Shown here one piece after another: positions 24,120 to 33,120 of a DNA stretch of 48,099 nucleotides; within the stretch, counting starts at the first letter, position 1, and each line of letters starts with the position of its first letter. Under the pieces are notes generated by a model that did no database searches, was not told the origin of the DNA, and worked only from the letters and a program-made list of their open reading frames with translations. The translations under genes and the position numbers were made by a program. Source of the stretch: Anaerolineae bacterium. GTDB taxonomy: Bacteria; Chloroflexota; Anaerolineae; Aggregatilineales; Aggregatilineaceae. The stretch is taken from contig JAHDWP010000025.1 in assembly GCA_023382715.1 (NCBI GenBank), positions 1-48,099 on the forward strand, written 5' to 3'.

Positions 24120-24964
24120 AGGTACCTATGAGCGATACGCGGTCTGTGGAGACCAGCGCGCCAGACATTGAGTCCGCCATCGAGCAGGGCTTGCGCGAGC
24201 TTGGTGTTGCGCGCGAAAGTGTCATTGTCGAGATTCTGGAAGAGCCGAGCCGGGGACTTCTGGGAATCGGCGCGCGGCAGGCGCGCATCCGCCTGACGAC
24301 CGCGGCCCCGGCGCGCGCCGCCGCGCCGACTCCGCCTGTGGCGCTGCCGGCTGCGGTCGCTGGCGAGAGCGCGCCGGCGGAAGAAGAGGACGAGCCAGGG
24401 GAGGAAGCGGCTGCTCCGCCGGCAGAAGACGCCGACGCCTTCGACGACGACACGCTGCTGGCCGACGCTCAGCCGATCAGCGATAGCGAGCTGGATGAGG
24501 ATGCACGTGTTGGCGTGGCGACGCTGGAAGAACTGCTTGCCAAGATGGAGATCAAGGCGCGCGTGGCGGTCTATCGCGCCCGGTCTTCTGAGGATGAGGA
24601 GACGCCCTGGGTGTTGCAAATCCAGGGGGCAGACCTGGGCGTGCTCATTGGGCGACGGGGCGAGACACTCGCCGCGTTGCAGTACATCACCCGCCTGATC
24701 GCCAGCCGCGACCTGCAGCGGCGCGCCAATATTGTCATTGACGTGGAGGGCTACAAGGCCCGCCGCGAGAAGCAGCTTCACCGCCTGGCCAGGCGTATGG
24801 CCGAGCAGGCGCTGCAGATCGGGCGCACCGTCACGCTGGAGCCGATGCCCCCCTACGAGCGGCGCATCATTCACCTGGCCCTGCGCGATCACCCCCAGGT
24901 GACGACGCAGAGCGTGGGCGAAGGCGAGCACCGCAAGGTGACCATCATCCCCGACCGGCGCTAG
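24116..24964 (+). CDS. jag: Jag/KhpB RNA-binding protein (KH and R3H domains)
   Basis: A cytoplasmic RNA-binding protein of the Jag (EloR/KhpB) family, usually encoded after yidC and linked to cell elongation and envelope control. An N-terminal Jag-N domain (IEQGLRELGVARESVIVEILEEPSRGLLGIGARQARIRL) is followed by an acidic, Ala/Glu-rich linker of about 70 residues. Next come a KH domain with the GxxG loop GRRG (in LGVLIGRRGETLAALQYIT) and a C-terminal R3H domain (MPPYERRIIHLALRDHPQVTTQSVGEGEHRKV). The first ATG overlaps the yidC stop (ATGA); an ATG 12 bases later, with AAGG before it, is also possible. Confidence 0.94.
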   Translation: MKVPMSDTRSVETSAPDIESAIEQGLRELGVARESVIVEILEEPSRGLLGIGARQARIRLTTAAPARAAAPTPPVALPAAVAGESAPAEEEDEPGEEAAAPPAEDADAFDDDTLLADAQPISDSELDEDARVGVATLEELLAKMEIKARVAVYRARSSEDEETPWVLQIQGADLGVLIGRRGETLAALQYITRLIASRDLQRRANIVIDVEGYKARREKQLHRLARRMAEQALQIGRTVTLEPMPPYERRIIHLALRDHPQVTTQSVGEGEHRKVTIIPDRR

Positions 24965-25011
24965 GGGTTGTCATGGGTTGTTGCGCAGTATCTTCCCCGC
25001 ACCCCTAAACC

Positions 25012-25040
25012 CCCCTCTCCCTCGCGAACTGGGAGAGGGG
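25012..25040. repeat. Hairpin after jag, possible operon terminator
   Basis: A 10-bp perfect stem (CCCCTCTCCC at 25012-25021 with GGGAGAGGGG at 25031-25040) lies 48 bp beyond the jag stop. The downstream tail ACTTGCTTTCTC is only moderately T-rich. It is one of the dispersed CTC/GAG hairpins of this window and may double as the operon terminator. Confidence 0.65.
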
Positions 25041-25122
25041 ACTTGCTTTCTCTCGCACAGGTGCGCCCCTTCTCCCGCATTGCGGACGCAGGGGCACACA
25101 GAGACCTGAAAGCCAGAGGATC

Positions 25123-26001
25123 ATGCCCGACGCTAGCCATTCTGTCCCTGACTACCTGCTCATCGGCCACGTCGCCCACGACATCACGCCGGAAGGCCCG
25201 CGCCTGGGGGGGACCGTCTCCTACGGGGCGCATACCGCCGCCGCCTTTGGGCTGCGCGTCGCCATCCTGACCAGCACCCGCCCCGACGAGCCGCTGCTGC
25301 GCGACCTGCCGCCCGGCGTGGAGGTGGTCAGCGTCCCGGCGGAGCACACCACGACCTTCGAGAACCGCTACGGCCCCGACGGGCGCACGCAGTATTTGCA
25401 CCACCGCGCGCTGACCCTGACGCCGGACATGCTGCCGCCGGCCTGGCACCAGGCGCGGCTGGTGCACCTGGCCCCGATCGCTTACGAGGTGGCCCCGGCC
25501 TTCGTCACCGCCTTCGGCGACCACCCGATCTGCGTGACGCCGCAGGGCTTCATGCGCCAGCGCGAGCCGGATGGCCTGGTGACGGCCACGCCCTGGTCTT
25601 CGGCCCAGCAGGTGCTGTCGCACGCTGCGCTGACGGTGCTCAGCGAGGAAGACATCCGCCACGCGCCACAGCTAGAGAGAGTCTTTGCGGAGATGGGATC
25701 GCTGGTCGTCGTGACGCGCGCCGAGCGCGGCGGTACCATCTACCGCGACGGCACGCCCAGCGATTACGCGGCGGTGCCCGTGACCCAGGTGAGTCCGACC
25801 GGCGCGGGGGATGTCTTTGCCGTCGCCCTGCACATCGCCCTGCACGAGCTTGGCGACATGGATCGTGCCATCGCCGTCGCCTCGTACCTGGGCGCGCAGT
25901 CGGTCACGCGCGCCGGGTTTGCCAGCGCGCCGACCGCCGAGGAGATCGCCGAAGCCTGGCGGCGGGCCGGCGTCCCGCTTGTGGAGCCAGCGGAGGACTG
26001 A
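25123..26001 (+). CDS. PfkB-family carbohydrate kinase
   Basis: A 292-residue ribokinase-like enzyme expected to phosphorylate a sugar or sugar-like alcohol with ATP in the cytoplasm. The N-terminal GPRLGGTVSYGAHTAAAFGL is the substrate-side Gly motif. The C-terminal VSPTGAGDVFAVALHIAL is the ATP/anion-hole signature, with the catalytic base Asp in GAGD. The lid strand region ENRYGPDGRTQYL is consistent. Length is normal. Substrate cannot be told: no sugar pathway genes adjoin. The TGA stop shares its A with the ATG of the following YbjN-like gene, so the two are translationally coupled. Confidence 0.9.
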   Translation: MPDASHSVPDYLLIGHVAHDITPEGPRLGGTVSYGAHTAAAFGLRVAILTSTRPDEPLLRDLPPGVEVVSVPAEHTTTFENRYGPDGRTQYLHHRALTLTPDMLPPAWHQARLVHLAPIAYEVAPAFVTAFGDHPICVTPQGFMRQREPDGLVTATPWSSAQQVLSHAALTVLSEEDIRHAPQLERVFAEMGSLVVVTRAERGGTIYRDGTPSDYAAVPVTQVSPTGAGDVFAVALHIALHELGDMDRAIAVASYLGAQSVTRAGFASAPTAEEIAEAWRRAGVPLVEPAED

Positions 26002-26534
26002 TGAACGGCGAATCACCGTCTGGCAAAGAGCCAGAGCAAGGCCACGACCCCCAGTCGTCGAACCCCAACGGGCTGGCCGCCTTCGAGATGCTGGGCGAGT
26101 TCCTGCGCCAGGATGGGTGGCACCCCCAGCGCCTGGAAGGGCGCACCGTCTACCGCACCTTTTTCAGCGGGCAGAACGGTGAGTTCCGCTGCTTTGCTCA
26201 GATCATCGTCCATCTGGAGCAGTTCCTTTTCTATGCCGTCGCCGCTGTGCACGTTCCCGATGAGCTGCGCCCCGCAGTGGCCGAGTTCATCACCCGCGCC
26301 AATTTCGGGCTGCGTATCGGCAACTTCGAGCTGGATTACCAGGACGGCGAAGTGCGCTACAAGACCAGCCTGGACTTTGAAGGCGAGAAGCTCACGTCCT
26401 CGCTGATCCGCAACGCCGTCTATCCAGCAGTGACGACGATGGATCGCTACCTGCCCGGCCTGATGAAAGTGGTCTACGGCGGGCGCACGCCCTACGAGGC
26501 CATCGAGGAGATCGAGGCCGAGAGCGAGGAGTGA
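26001..26534 (+). CDS. YbjN-domain protein
   Basis: A 177-residue cytoplasmic protein. Residues about 28-150 match the YbjN/type-III-chaperone-like fold in layout: an N-terminal helix (FEMLGEFLRQDGW), a strand-rich centre (GEFRCFAQIIVHLEQFLFYAVAAVHVP), then ANFGLRIGNFELDYQDGEVRYKTSLDFEGEKLT. The end VVYGGRTPYEAIEEIEAE is typical. YbjN proteins are linked to stress and surface traits in enterobacteria, but the biochemical role is unknown. Start and coupling with the kinase gene are clear from the TGATG overlap. Confidence 0.82.
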   Translation: MNGESPSGKEPEQGHDPQSSNPNGLAAFEMLGEFLRQDGWHPQRLEGRTVYRTFFSGQNGEFRCFAQIIVHLEQFLFYAVAAVHVPDELRPAVAEFITRANFGLRIGNFELDYQDGEVRYKTSLDFEGEKLTSSLIRNAVYPAVTTMDRYLPGLMKVVYGGRTPYEAIEEIEAESEE

Positions 26535-26536
26535 GG

Positions 26537-26672
26537 GAATTGCGGATTGCGGATTGGAAAGACCTGTTCTCGCGCGGGGTTCGGGGGTGCTCCGGGTTGA
26601 AGGGCCATCTCGATGATCGCTGCCGCCGCTGACCCTCGCGCGCAGAGAGACTTCCCAATCCGCAATCCAAAA
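26537..26672. repeat. Small element bounded by 14-bp inverted repeats
   Basis: GGATTGCGGATTGG at 26544-26557 is the exact reverse complement of 26655-26668. The left arm is itself made of repeated GCGGATT units. The 97 bp between the arms hold no ORF. It fills the whole gap between the YbjN-like gene and the amidohydrolase gene. Confidence 0.8.
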
Positions 26673-26676
26673 AGCC

Positions 26677-28287
26677 ATGATTGACCGGATTCTGCTCAAC
26701 GCCCGCATCCACACGCTCAACCCCGCGCAGCCAGAGGCGACCGCGCTGGCCATCTGGCGCGGGCGCATTGTCGCCGTCGGCGAGGACGACGCGATGCGCG
26801 CCCTCGCCGGGCCGGGCACGACCCTCGACGACGTGGAGGGCCGCGCCGTCATCCCCGGCCTGACCGACGCACACATCCACTGGGAGGGCGTCGCCCGCAG
26901 CCTGCACGCGGTAGACCTGTTCGAGGTGCCCAGCAAGGAAGAAGCGCTGCGCCGGGTGGCCGCCCGTGTCCGCCAGGCGCCGCCCGGCGAGTGGATCGTC
27001 GGGCGCGGCTGGACGCAGGTCGCCTGGGTGGGCGCTGCCTTTCCTACCGCCGCCGACCTGGACGTCGTCGCGCCGGATCACCCGGTCTACCTGGGGGCCA
27101 AGAGTGGGCACGCCGCCTGGGTCAACAGCCTGGCCCTCAAGCGGGCGGGAATCAGCGCCAGCACGCCCGATCCGGCGGGCGGGGCGCTCGTCCGCGACGC
27201 GAGCGGCAAGCCAGCGGGTATCCTGCTCGAAGACCCGGCCATGACGCTCGTCGCCCGGCTCATCCCCACGCCCACGCCAGAGCAGGTCGCGGACTGGATG
27301 AGCGAGGCGCAGCGCCAGGCGTGGGCGGCGGGGCTGACCGGCCTGCACGATTACGACGACCCAGACTGCCTGGTCGCCCTGCAGATTCTGCGCGAGCGCG
27401 GCGACCTGGGGCTGCGCGTGGTCAAGCAGATCAACGATCCCTGGATCGAGCACGCGCACGCGCTGGGCATTCGCTCCGGCTTCGGCGATGAGTGGCTGCG
27501 CATCGGCGGGCTGAAGATTTTCGCCGACGGCGCGCTCGGCCCGCGCACGGCGCACATGATCGCGCCCTACGAGGGCGAGCCGGACAATGTGGGCATCGTC
27601 GTCACCGACAAGGAGACGATGTTCGACCTGGTGAGCCGGGCCAGCGCCGCCGGGCTGCCCGCGACCATTCACGCCATCGGCGATCGGGCTGTGCACGACG
27701 TGCTGGACGTGTACGAGGCGGTGCGCGCCCAGGAAGCGGCGCGCGGCATCCCGCGCGCGGCGCGGCGGCACCGCATCGAGCACGTGCAGATCATCCACCC
27801 TGACGACGCGGGGCGGCTCGGCGCGCTGGGCATCATCGCCTCGATGCAGCCCATCCACGCCACATCCGACTACGAGATGGCCGACCGCTACTGGGGGGCG
27901 CGCGCCCGCTGGAGCTACAACTGGCGGCTGCAACTGGAGGCCGGGGCGGTGCTCGCCTTCGGCTCGGACGCACCGGTTGAGCCGTTTGCGCCGCTGCTGG
28001 GCATCTTCGCCGCGGTGACGCGCCGCCGCCCGGACGGCTCGCCGGGGCCGGATGGCTGGCACCCGGAGGGGCGGCTGGACATGGACACGACGCTGCGCGC
28101 CTTCACCCAGGGGCCGGCCTACGCGGCGGGCCTGGAGCACGACCTGGGCACCCTCGCCCCCGGCTACCTGGCCGACCTGGTGGTGCTCGACCGCGATCTC
28201 TACACCATCTCCCCGGACGAGATTCTGGCGACGCGCGTCCTGGGCACGATGGTCGGCGGGGCGTGGAAGCACCGGCTGTTCGGGTGA
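26677..28287 (+). CDS. Amidohydrolase family protein (YtcJ-like)
   Basis: A 536-residue metal-dependent hydrolase of the YtcJ/amidohydrolase-3 group. The N-terminal beta domain is followed by VIPGLTDAHIHWEG (HxH metal ligands). Further metal or catalytic motifs are HAIGDRAVHDVLDVY (His), RRHRIEHVQIIHPDD (His) and FGSDAPVEPFAPLLGIFAAVTRR (Asp). The C-terminal GTLAPGYLADLVVLDRD closes the beta sandwich as usual. Such enzymes hydrolyse amide or related bonds in small molecules; the substrate is not predictable. The start ATG directly follows a small inverted-repeat element. Confidence 0.92.
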   Translation: MIDRILLNARIHTLNPAQPEATALAIWRGRIVAVGEDDAMRALAGPGTTLDDVEGRAVIPGLTDAHIHWEGVARSLHAVDLFEVPSKEEALRRVAARVRQAPPGEWIVGRGWTQVAWVGAAFPTAADLDVVAPDHPVYLGAKSGHAAWVNSLALKRAGISASTPDPAGGALVRDASGKPAGILLEDPAMTLVARLIPTPTPEQVADWMSEAQRQAWAAGLTGLHDYDDPDCLVALQILRERGDLGLRVVKQINDPWIEHAHALGIRSGFGDEWLRIGGLKIFADGALGPRTAHMIAPYEGEPDNVGIVVTDKETMFDLVSRASAAGLPATIHAIGDRAVHDVLDVYEAVRAQEAARGIPRAARRHRIEHVQIIHPDDAGRLGALGIIASMQPIHATSDYEMADRYWGARARWSYNWRLQLEAGAVLAFGSDAPVEPFAPLLGIFAAVTRRRPDGSPGPDGWHPEGRLDMDTTLRAFTQGPAYAAGLEHDLGTLAPGYLADLVVLDRDLYTISPDEILATRVLGTMVGGAWKHRLFG

Positions 28288-28389
28288 GCAGGGATCAGTT
28301 ATCGGTTTTCAGCTTTCAGTGGTGGTGAATGGGGCGCGAGCATCGTCATCGTCAAAAGTGACCCGACAGATAGAAAGCAGCCAACCCGC

Positions 28390-29820
28390 ATGTCCAGACG
28401 CCGCGATACCTACTACCTGCTCAGCCTCGGCTGCGCCAAGAACACCGTCGACTCCGAGTCAATGGCGGCGCTGCTCGACGAGGCCGGATTGCACAGCACA
28501 ACCGCGCCCGACCGCGCCGAAGTGTTGATTGTCAACACCTGCGGGTTCATCGCCCCCGCCCGCGAAGAATCGATCGCGGCGCTGCGCGACCTGGCCGCTC
28601 ACAAGCGCCCCAGCCAACTGCTCATCGCCGCCGGCTGCCTGTCTCAGCGGGGCGGGCACGACCTGGTCCGCCAGGTGCCGGGGCTGGACGGGGTGATCGG
28701 CACGCGGCGCTGGATGGACATCGTGGACCTGGTGCGCCGGCTGCGCGAGCGCAAACACCCCCAGCCGCTCTATCATCTGCCCGACGAAGCGCGCACCGTC
28801 GGTGCGGACGAGCGCGGGGTCAGTCGCACCGCCGTGCAGGGGGCCAGCGCCTACCTCAAGATCGCCGATGGCTGCCGCCGTCCGTGCGCTTTCTGCGCCA
28901 TCCCCGCCATAAAAGGGACCGCCGTCAGCCGGCCTGTTGAGCGCATCGTCGCCGAGGCGCGCGCGCTGCGCGATCAAGGCGTGCAGGAGCTGATCCTGAT
29001 CGCCCAGGATACGACCGACTACGGCCACGATCTGGGTCTGCGCGACGGGCTGGCCCACCTGCTGGAACAGCTTATCGCCGCCGTGCCAGACTTGCCCTGG
29101 CTGCGCATTATGTACGCCTATCCTGGCTGCGTCACCGACCGGCTGATTGGCGTGATGGCCGCCCACCCGCAGATCGTCCCCTACCTGGACATCCCCCTGC
29201 AGCACGCCGATCGCCGCACTCTGCGCCGGATGCGCCGCCCGGCGGACGTGGACTGGGTGCGCGCCACCGTCGCCAGGATGCGCGCGGCCCTGCCCGACCT
29301 GGCCATCCGCACGACGTTCATCGTCGGCTATCCCGGCGAAACCGACGACGAGTTTGAGACGTTGCTGCGTTTCGTCGAGGAGATGCGCTTCGACCGCGTG
29401 GGCTGCTTCACCTACAGCTACGAGCCGGGCACGCCGTCCGCCGATCTGCCTGGCCAGGTGGATGAAGACGTCAAGATCGCCCGCCGCGACCTGCTGATGA
29501 GCATCCAGCAGCCGATCAGCCTGGCTCGCAACCAGGCGTTGGTCGGGCGGACGCTCGACGTGCTGGTGGAAGGGCACGCCGAGGCGACCGGCGAGGATGG
29601 GTCGCCCACCGGCCAGACGATCACCCTGGCCCGCTCCTATCGCGACGCGCCGGAGATTGACGGCTATGTGCTGGTGGAGGGCGAGCTTGCGGCAGGGGAA
29701 ATCGTGCCCGTCCGCGTGACGGGGGCGCTGGTCTACGACCTGCTGGCCACGCCGAACCTCGTGCCGCAGCAGGTCATCGCGCCGGGGATGGTCATTAGGC
29801 CGGATGGTCTCCTACGCTGA
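28390..29820 (+). CDS. rimO: Ribosomal protein S12 methylthiotransferase RimO
   Basis: A 476-residue radical-SAM enzyme that adds a methylthio group to an aspartate of ribosomal protein S12. The N-terminal MTTase domain has the three cluster cysteines (LGCAKNTVDSE, VNTCGFI, AAGCLSQRG). The CAKNTVDSE string is a RimO rather than MiaB trait. The radical-SAM cluster motif is GCRRPCAFCAIP (CxxxCxxC). The C-terminal TRAM domain ends VRVTGALVYDLLA. It overlaps the convergent histidine kinase gene by 9 bp at the 3' end. The 102-bp gap upstream has only low-complexity sequence and a weak ribosome-binding site. Confidence 0.95.
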   Translation: MSRRRDTYYLLSLGCAKNTVDSESMAALLDEAGLHSTTAPDRAEVLIVNTCGFIAPAREESIAALRDLAAHKRPSQLLIAAGCLSQRGGHDLVRQVPGLDGVIGTRRWMDIVDLVRRLRERKHPQPLYHLPDEARTVGADERGVSRTAVQGASAYLKIADGCRRPCAFCAIPAIKGTAVSRPVERIVAEARALRDQGVQELILIAQDTTDYGHDLGLRDGLAHLLEQLIAAVPDLPWLRIMYAYPGCVTDRLIGVMAAHPQIVPYLDIPLQHADRRTLRRMRRPADVDWVRATVARMRAALPDLAIRTTFIVGYPGETDDEFETLLRFVEEMRFDRVGCFTYSYEPGTPSADLPGQVDEDVKIARRDLLMSIQQPISLARNQALVGRTLDVLVEGHAEATGEDGSPTGQTITLARSYRDAPEIDGYVLVEGELAAGEIVPVRVTGALVYDLLATPNLVPQQVIAPGMVIRPDGLLR

Positions 29821-31629
29821 GGCGGTTGACTCTGCGCCGGGGTGCGCCATCTCCTCACCTGGGTCGGCAGTCGCCGGCAGCGTAAACCAGAACGTGCTGC
29901 CCGAACCCATTTCGCTTTCGAAGCCGAGCGTGCCGTTCAGCTTGCGCACAATGCGCTGGGCGATGGTCAGCCCCATGCCGAAGCCCTCAACATCCACTTG
30001 CTTGAGACGAGTCAGCGGTGCGAACAGCCGCGCCTGATCGTGCGGCGAGATGCCGATCCCGTTATCCTGCACCTCGTAGCGCACGGCGTCTCCCTCCGGC
30101 AGCCGGTCACCGCGCACGCTGACGCGGGGGGTGGGGTTGTCGGGAGCGATATATTTGATCGCATTGTCAACCAGGATGGCGAAGACCTCTTCTATCCAGG
30201 GGCCATAGGCTTGCGCCGGGGGCAAAGCGGGGTCAACAATCACCTGCACGCCGCGATCGGCGATCACCTTCTGCAGCCGGTCAACCGCGGCGCTGGCATG
30301 AAGCACCATGTCCACCGGGCCGACCATCTGCGCGGTCTCGTGCAACTGGGCGAACATCAGCAGGCTGGTGATCATGCCGCTCATAGTCAGCGCCGTCCGC
30401 TCGATGATCTGGGCCATCTCATAGATACCCGGCTGAGCGCTGCGATCCACATCCGACGCGATCAGGCCCGCGTAGCCCAGCACCAGGCCGAGCGGAGTCT
30501 TGAGGTTGTGGGCGACGGTGTGGCTGAACGAGTCCAGCTCGGCATTGCGCAGCTCCATCTCGCTGGCATAGTGCCGGATCAATTCTTCGGACTGCTGCTG
30601 CTCGGTGATGTCGTGCAGCACGACCAGCCGCCCATGATCGCGGCCATCTCCATTGCGCAGCGGCGACACCCGCACATCATACCAGCGCGACTCGCCGCTC
30701 TCGCCAACGACCAGCGCGCGCGGCTCCGCTGAGGAATCCAGCCCGCCAGCGAGCGACACAGCTAATGGGCCAAGCGTCTGCGCCGCTGGCTTGCCAACCG
30801 CCTGCTCCTCCGCGCAGCCCAGCAGGCGCTGCGCCGCCGCGTTGAGGTCTACCACACGGTCAAGCCCGTCGAGCACGATCATCGGATCGTCCATCGTTTC
30901 GATCAGCATATCGCGGGCGATAGGCACCACGTCCAGCAGCTTCAGCCGGAATAACCCCCCAGCCAGGGCCAGGCTGCTCAGCGAGAAAGCGAACGGCGTC
31001 GGGTCAATGGGGCCGAACGGTTCGATGCCGGAGACGTAGAGAACGTTGCCGGCCAGCGGCATCAGCAAGCCGGCGAGCACCAGGTACCCCTGCCAGCGAT
31101 ACAGCTTCCGGCCCGCGCGCAGCATGACATCCAGGATCAGCCACCCACCCACCAGGAACATGAAATAGGCCAGCAGAACGTGAGCCCAGAAAGCCGGGCC
31201 GACCTTGCTGAACACCGCCACGAAGCCATCCGTATCGCGCAAGCTCATGTCGTGCCACATCAGGCCGTGCGCTTCGGTCGTCCACATCAGGGCCGTGAAT
31301 ACGAGCGGAAACAGGATCAGCAGCGCGCGCGCAGGCCGGGTCAGCCAGTGCGTGCGCCCGGTATACGCCAGGACAAAGATCAGCCACAGGGGAGAAACGC
31401 TGGTCACGGCCAGGTATTTGACCCGCGCCCAGAAGAACTGCGTCTTCAGATCGGCGCCAGCAACCTGGAGCACGTAGGCGAACGACCAGAAAGCGATCGT
31501 CAGCATCAGCAGAGACAGCGGCCCTGCGCCTTTGGCCGGGCGCCGCTGCCAGACCAGCCTCGCCAGAGCCAGGAGCAGCAGGGCCGAACCCAGCAGTGGC
31601 AGCGTATAAGGCGTATGTTGCCAATTCAT
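29812..31629 (-). CDS. Membrane sensor histidine kinase (7TM, PAS, HisKA, HATPase)
   Basis: A 605-residue sensor kinase from the chosen start. The first 230 residues hold seven hydrophobic helices matching the 'histidine kinase N-terminal 7TM' type. A PAS domain follows (MDDPMIVLDGLDRVVDLNAAAQRLLG), then the dimerisation/phosphoacceptor helix SHTVAHNLKTPLGLVLGYA with His374. The ATP-binding domain shows N, G1 and G2 boxes (LVDNAIKYI, EVQDNGIGI, GFGMGLTIAQRIV). No response regulator is adjacent, so it is an orphan kinase. I use the ATG at 31629, which has GGGGAG 5 nt upstream; an in-frame start 60 bases earlier has less support. Confidence 0.92.
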   Translation of the reverse strand: MNWQHTPYTLPLLGSALLLLALARLVWQRRPAKGAGPLSLLMLTIAFWSFAYVLQVAGADLKTQFFWARVKYLAVTSVSPLWLIFVLAYTGRTHWLTRPARALLILFPLVFTALMWTTEAHGLMWHDMSLRDTDGFVAVFSKVGPAFWAHVLLAYFMFLVGGWLILDVMLRAGRKLYRWQGYLVLAGLLMPLAGNVLYVSGIEPFGPIDPTPFAFSLSSLALAGGLFRLKLLDVVPIARDMLIETMDDPMIVLDGLDRVVDLNAAAQRLLGCAEEQAVGKPAAQTLGPLAVSLAGGLDSSAEPRALVVGESGESRWYDVRVSPLRNGDGRDHGRLVVLHDITEQQQSEELIRHYASEMELRNAELDSFSHTVAHNLKTPLGLVLGYAGLIASDVDRSAQPGIYEMAQIIERTALTMSGMITSLLMFAQLHETAQMVGPVDMVLHASAAVDRLQKVIADRGVQVIVDPALPPAQAYGPWIEEVFAILVDNAIKYIAPDNPTPRVSVRGDRLPEGDAVRYEVQDNGIGISPHDQARLFAPLTRLKQVDVEGFGMGLTIAQRIVRKLNGTLGFESEMGSGSTFWFTLPATADPGEEMAHPGAESTASA

Positions 31630-31733
31630 GATACTCCCCACCAGCCAGCCCCAATGGGTCCAGTACACCGCTTGCCTCTCTCGTGACAAGCAGCCAATCC
31701 CAAACCGGGTACTTTTATCCGGCTCCTGGTTTC

Positions 31734-31739
31734 ATTATA
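31734..31739 (-). promoter_or_regulatory. Likely -10 box of the histidine kinase gene
   Basis: The minus strand reads TGAGATATAATG, an AT-rich -10 box (TATAAT) in a locally AT-rich stretch about 105 bp upstream of the start. The -35 region is weak. Confidence 0.5.
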
Positions 31740-31951
31740 TCTCAATCTTGGGTTGATTCTGGGCTGTCAGGGGGAGCAAGCGGAAATATCCATAAGAAAT
31801 TCACGAACGAACGCCTGGGGAACGGGGGAATCGGGAGGCGAGAGGACGCGATGAGGATTGAGCCTTGAGCTTATTATGGCTGCTCTCATCCTGGCTCCAG
31901 ACTCTAGTGCACCAGAGCGGAAATGAGCAGGCAGCCTGGCCTGGTCCAGCC

Positions 31952-32012
31952 CTCCCCCATCCCCAACTCTTCCCCCTCCTTGTGAGGGAGGGGTTTGGGA
32001 TGGGGTGGGGGG
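31952..32012. repeat. Nested palindromic repeat downstream of the TlpA-like gene
   Basis: An inner hairpin CCCCCTCC-TTGTGA-GGGAGGGG lies within outer arms CCCCCATCCCCAA and TTGGGATGGGGTGGGGGG. It is related to the elements at 15053 and 45601. In the 470-bp gap 31630-32099 it is the only structured feature; no gene is seen there. It could act as a terminator for the minus-strand thioredoxin gene. Confidence 0.75.
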
Positions 32013-32099
32013 ATAGCGAGCGACTATCGGCGGACTTCCGCCAGCCTGTACTAGTCTCCGCGCACCTCTTTGCCGCAGGCTGGAGATCGGCCCTAAGCC

Positions 32100-32684
32100 T
32101 CACCCGCGCAGCAGCGGCGTCACATCGCGGTCGAGCATTTCGCGGGTAATCGCGCCGGGCCGCCACATGGTAGCCAGCGTCCCCTGCGGGCCGATCAGGA
32201 ATGAGCTGGGCAGCCCCGCGCCGCCATATTGCTGGTAGATCGCGCTGGTGGTATCCAGCGCGACGGGGAAATCGAAGCCATTGGCCGCCAGAAACGCCCG
32301 CACGGTCGCCTCATCCTCGGCCACGTTGACGGCCAGCAGGGTGAAACCGGTGTCCTGGTGCTGGCGATAATACGCATAAAGATCGGGCATTTCGGCCATG
32401 CACGGCGGGCACCACGACGCCCAGAAGTTGAGCAGCACATACTTGCCGCGAAAGTCGGCCAGCGCGACCTCGCCGTCCAGGCCCGGCAGCGTGAAGTCAG
32501 GGGCGACGACCGCGCCCTCTCCGGCACGACTGGCAGCCCGGGTGGCGCTGCCGGGGCCTTCGTCCCGCGTCAGCAGCATCAGGGCGATGGCACCGGCGAT
32601 GATCAGCAGCGCGCCGGCGATGATCAGCCGGGGATCGAGCTGTTTGTGCTGTTTGCGGCGTGTGCGGCGCGCGGGTTGGGCCAT
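32100..32684 (-). CDS. TlpA/ResA-like membrane-anchored thiol-disulfide oxidoreductase
   Basis: A 194-residue protein with one N-terminal transmembrane anchor (about residues 22-40) after an Arg/Lys-rich cytoplasmic start, so the thioredoxin domain faces outward. The active site WCPPC lies at residues 91-95 in NFWASWCPPCMAEMPDLYAYY. The cis-proline loop GGAGLPSSFLIGPQG and the AlkyI-hydroperoxide-reductase/TlpA start (VVAPDFTLPGLDGEVALADFRGKYVLLNFW) are typical. Such proteins reduce disulfides for cytochrome c maturation or redox homeostasis outside the membrane. No cytochrome biogenesis genes adjoin. Confidence 0.92.
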   Translation of the reverse strand: MAQPARRTRRKQHKQLDPRLIIAGALLIIAGAIALMLLTRDEGPGSATRAASRAGEGAVVAPDFTLPGLDGEVALADFRGKYVLLNFWASWCPPCMAEMPDLYAYYRQHQDTGFTLLAVNVAEDEATVRAFLAANGFDFPVALDTTSAIYQQYGGAGLPSSFLIGPQGTLATMWRPGAITREMLDRDVTPLLRG

Positions 32685-32892
32685 GAGTCACGATCCTCTG
32701 TCTATGGCAGTGCTCTGTATGACGGACAACACCTGGTTGGATGCGCGCCGGGGGCACGCCGTTGCAGCGCGCGGGCCGCAGGGCAATTCCCCGCCAGGCA
32801 CAGAGCGCCTATAATAACAGAAAGCAGCGTAAGCGGCAGTGCGGGGCCTGCCGCAGGCAGGGTAATCGCCTCAAAAGGCGCTGGGGCTGCGC

Positions 32893-33055
32893 GGGTTGAC
32901 CTCACCCCCGCCCGGCGCTGCCGCACCGCGCTGCCCCCTTACGCAGATGGAGAGGGGGCCAGGGACGCCGGCCCAGGCCCCGCAGAACGCTGCGCTGCCA
33001 ACGGGAGTCGTCCTCCTCTCCGCGTGTGGAGAGGAGAACAGGCTGCGCGCCGAAA
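32893..33055. repeat. Partial copy of the modular repeat plus a GAG/CTC hairpin
   Basis: TTGACCTCACCCCCGCCCGGCG at about 32897 matches the left end of the elements at 20819 and 47970. It continues into GCCCCCTTACGCAGATGGAGAGGGGG. A second hairpin, CTCCTCTCC with GGAGAGGAG, lies at about 33012-33034. This fills most of the gap 32685-33120. A TATAAT on the plus strand near 32813 could be part of a promoter for the hydrolase gene, but no -35 box supports it. Confidence 0.65.
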
Positions 33056-33120
33056 CGTGAGGCGATGGCCCGGCTGCCGCAGATAGGGAAAGCCGGGGCC
33101 GCACCCGATTGGAAGGACCC

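Noticed and set aside
26392-28272. Minus-strand open frame of 626 codons opposite the amidohydrolase
   Set aside because: The plus strand carries all amidohydrolase motifs; the minus frame is a shadow.
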